A stretch of DNA of 64,000 nucleotides from a bacterium. GTDB lineage: Bacteria; Desulfobacterota; Binatia; HRBIN30; CADEER01. Every line of letters begins with the position of its first letter. Within the stretch, counting starts at the first letter, position 1. The stretch is from the NCBI GenBank assembly GCA_019637795.1, contig JAHBUY010000005.1, positions 62,001-126,000 of the forward strand, written 5' to 3'. A model generated the notes under the pieces. The model was not told the origin of the DNA. It saw only the letters and a program-made list of their open reading frames with translations, and ran no database searches. This document shows, in pieces, positions 62,047-64,000 of the stretch. The translations under genes were made by a program, and so were the position numbers.

Positions 62047-63033
62047 TTGACTGATCTCGGACGCTGGTATCACCTGACCCTCGCGATGGTCATGGTCGTT
62101 GCGCTCGCGCTGTTGGCCGGGGTGGCGGCCGGCGGCGACTGCGCCTGCCTCGCCAACGGCGGGCAGCCGGGTCCAGGCGACTGCCCCTGCGACGTCGGGC
62201 GGTGCTTTGCGGCCTGCGTCGCCGAGCGCTGCCCCGGGATGCCCGAGTGCATGCTCGACTGCTCGCGGCGCTGCGCCTGCAACGCCGCGCCGGCGGGCTG
62301 CTCGACGCACGTCGATCCCGACGCCACCCCGACCGCCATCGCGACGCCGCGCACGTATTCGGTGACCGCCTGCTACTCCGAGGTCCCGAGCTCATGGTGC
62401 AGCGCGTTCGGCGTTCCATATGAACCGCCGTCGCTGCGCGGCCCCATCCCCTCCAGCACCACACACGCCGCGACACGCGATGCCACGCGTCCGTATCCGT
62501 CGTACACGTTCTCCGATCTGGCGCCGGGCAACTACATTCTCGGCGCCGGCGGATGTAATCCCTTCGGCTGCCGGATCGACTCGGTGGTCACGGTCGCCGA
62601 TGAGGACGTCGTCGTCGTCGCCACGATGGTCGGGCCGCGCCCGTCACCCCTGTTCCGCATCTGCGGCAGCGCCGCCGAGCAGCCCGGCGAGCCGACGCCG
62701 GCGTCAACCGTCCACGCGATGCTGCTGCCGTCCCGGCGGATCGCGACGTACGCATCGCCCGGCATCTTCTGCTTCCGCGAGATTCCGCCCGGCGACTACC
62801 TGATCGTCGCCACCCCCTACGACGGCGCGCCCTCGAGCTGCACGGCCGCCGGCTGCTGGCAGGACACCCCGGTGCACGTCGACGACGCCGACGTCGTCGA
62901 CGTCTGGGTGCCCATGGACCCGCTGCCGACGGCCACCCCGACGCCGTGTCTCGGCGACCGCGATGGCGACCGGCTGGTGACCATCGACGAGCTCGTCGGC
63001 GCCGTGGCCAACGCCCTCGACGGCTGCCGCTAG
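62047..63033 (+). CDS. Secreted Cys-rich protein with C-terminal dockerin-like repeat
   Basis: A ~328-aa protein. The start is uncertain: TTG 62047 gives a better-charged n-region (MTDLGRWYHLTLAMVMVVAL) than ATG 62086. After the signal peptide comes a ~70-residue Cys-rich part (CRCF.AACVAERCPGMPEC-like: CFAACVAERCPGMPECMLDC), then two carboxypeptidase-regulatory/SD-repeat-like beta domains (YTFSDLAPGNYILGAGGCN; CFREIPPGDYLIVATPYDG). A Thr/Pro linker leads to a calcium-loop repeat (LGDRDGDRLVTIDELVGAV...C). Surface location likely; function unknown. Confidence 0.75.
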   Translation: MTDLGRWYHLTLAMVMVVALALLAGVAAGGDCACLANGGQPGPGDCPCDVGRCFAACVAERCPGMPECMLDCSRRCACNAAPAGCSTHVDPDATPTAIATPRTYSVTACYSEVPSSWCSAFGVPYEPPSLRGPIPSSTTHAATRDATRPYPSYTFSDLAPGNYILGAGGCNPFGCRIDSVVTVADEDVVVVATMVGPRPSPLFRICGSAAEQPGEPTPASTVHAMLLPSRRIATYASPGIFCFREIPPGDYLIVATPYDGAPSSCTAAGCWQDTPVHVDDADVVDVWVPMDPLPTATPTPCLGDRDGDRLVTIDELVGAVANALDGCR

Positions 63034-63340
63034 CCAGGCGCCGATCCACCGCGGCCGGGCTCCTCGCGCGGCGGGTCGAGCACGATCTGCACGAACACCA
63101 GGTCGAGCCAACGGTCGAACTTGCGACCGACCTCGCGCAGCGTGGCGGCGCGGGTGAAGCCGAGCTGCTCGTGCATGTGGATCGATGCGCCGTTGGCGGC
63201 GTCGATGGCGCCGACCATCACGTGCTTGCCGAGCGCCGCGGCGCGCGGCAGCGCGGGGCCAGGCGCGGAAGTCGCCGGAGGCGGCGAAGCCGACGACCTC
63301 GCCCTGCCCGCTGTGACCGGCACGCGCTGCTCGACGCCTG
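63030..63340 (-). pseudogene. Decayed GNAT acetyltransferase (phosphinothricin-type)
   Basis: The C-terminal part reads ALGKHVMVGAIDAANGASIH, EQLGFTRAATLREVG and RKFDRWLDLVFVQ, the hallmark of phosphinothricin-N-acetyltransferase-like GNATs. The preceding part (GEVVGFAASGDFRAWP) occurs in a different frame and joins directly, with the acetyl-CoA-binding loop and about 50 residues between them missing; the N-terminus is absent too. This is a remnant with a deletion and a frameshift. Confidence 0.7.
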
Positions 63341-63404
63341 ACCCCGCCCGCAGGCGCGAGACCGTGCTACCGGCGGTCCGCCCGGCCTGCTACCGTGGCG
63401 GCCT

Positions 63405-64000
63405 ATGTCGACCGCGCTCGAGCCACGTCGCTTCTTCCTCGATCGGTTCGCGCTCAACGAGCAGGCGATCGAGGACACCATCGGCACGGCCATCGCCCGC
63501 CAGGCCGACTTCGCCGACCTCTACTTCGAGTTCCGCACCTCCGAGGCCTTCGTGCTCGAGGAGGGCATCGTCAAGAAGGCCGCCAAGAACGTCTCCCAGG
63601 GCGCGGGCGTCCGCGTCGTCGCCGGCGACAAGACCGGCTGCGCGCACACCGACGACGTCAGCGTCGACACCCTGCGCCTCGCCTCGCAGACGGCACAGGC
63701 GATCGCCGACGGCAGCGGCCAGCGCGCGCCCGTGGCGGTGCGCCCGGCGCGTCCGGCGCACGACCTCTACCCGCTGGCGCAGACGCCGCTCGATGCCGCG
63801 CTGGACGAGAAGATCGCGCTGCTGAATCAGATCGACATCGCCGCCCGGCGGCTGGACCCGCGCATCCGCAACGTGATGGCGAGCCTCGGCGTCGAGCAGA
63901 AGATCATCCTGATCGTCAATTCGAACGGCGTCGTGGTCGGCGACGTGCAGCCGCTGGTGCGGCTCAGCGTCACCTGCATCGCCGAGGAGCATGGCAAGCG
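63405..64000 (+). CDS. tldD: Metalloprotease TldD (5' part, runs off the window)
   Basis: The first 198 codons of a TldD/PmbA-family protein, whose usual length is about 480 aa: an N-terminal region with ADFADLYFEFRTSEAFVLEE, then GAGVRVVAGDKTGCAHTDD and NSNGVVVGDVQPLVRL. TldD pairs with PmbA/TldE to cleave unfolded or modified peptides; the HExxxH metal site lies beyond the window edge. The gene is complete from the ATG at 63405 to the window end. Confidence 0.9.
   Translation, partial: MSTALEPRRFFLDRFALNEQAIEDTIGTAIARQADFADLYFEFRTSEAFVLEEGIVKKAAKNVSQGAGVRVVAGDKTGCAHTDDVSVDTLRLASQTAQAIADGSGQRAPVAVRPARPAHDLYPLAQTPLDAALDEKIALLNQIDIAARRLDPRIRNVMASLGVEQKIILIVNSNGVVVGDVQPLVRLSVTCIAEEHGK

Noticed and set aside
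1..64000. CRISPR arrays, tRNA and rRNA genes
   Set aside because: No regularly spaced identical repeats with variable spacers, and no cloverleaf or rRNA-like segments, were seen on either strand. The three GTACC repeats have no spacer-type organisation.

Overview
The window is very GC-rich bacterial DNA with dense, mostly intact genes. Several secreted proteins carry calcium-loop (dockerin-like) repeats of the form C-x-G-D-C-[ND]-x-[DN]-G-x-V-x-I-x-E-L, together with Thr/Pro-rich linkers. From general knowledge this style is common in deltaproteobacterial-like lineages such as Binatota ('Candidatus Binatia'). The lineage is an inference, as no rRNA or other marker gene is present. Several genes have a -10-like hexamer (TAGNNN or TATNNN) only 9-11 nt before the start codon, so leaderless mRNAs look common.

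Layout. 58-3723: a GldA/GldF/GldG-like ABC exporter operon ending in a DUF4340 protein. 3730-10518: single genes (VOC protein, LysR regulator, short MutY, YiiX-like amidase, unknown protein), then a Tat-exported gluconate-dehydrogenase-subunit-3-like protein paired with a GMC oxidoreductase. 10552-11885: a HpnI/ceramide-glucosyltransferase-like GT2 behind a possible attenuator. 11900-21982: a cobalamin locus, with btuD-btuC, a zinc alcohol dehydrogenase and btuF on the minus strand. Divergently, a cobalamin riboswitch with its own terminator precedes an operon of a secreted propeller-like protein, a dockerin-bearing surface protein, a BtuB-like TonB receptor and a second propeller-like protein. 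22037-36556: PAS histidine kinase, DSD1-type PLP enzyme, CstA, CoA transferase, YVTN propeller, Ycf46-like AAA ATPase, response regulator, CysC, phosphoglycerate mutase, double MaoC hydratase and small proteins. 36730-36894 is a palindromic MITE-like element. 36907-51047: amidohydrolase-like fusion, acyl-CoA dehydrogenase, NrnA, SirB1-like, YghU-like GST, P450, a 1592-aa CEMIP/G8-like surface protein and a Cys-rich secreted protein.

51320-61741 is a genomic island inserted in the 5' part of a mutT-like NUDIX gene. An imperfect ~200-bp copy of that part sits at the far end. The island holds a ParB-like/HNH gene pair behind a strong promoter and three 20-bp-spaced repeats, a tyrosine recombinase, and an anti-phage CBASS-type operon: a CD-NTase, a Cap15-type 2TM beta-barrel effector, a small DUF3427-like protein and a secreted trypsin-like protease. 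Two IS630-family insertions broke the recombinase and the protease. Each IS630 copy was itself invaded, at a different site, by an IS256-family element. After the island come the intact mutT, a secreted dockerin-like protein, a decayed GNAT gene and the start of tldD.
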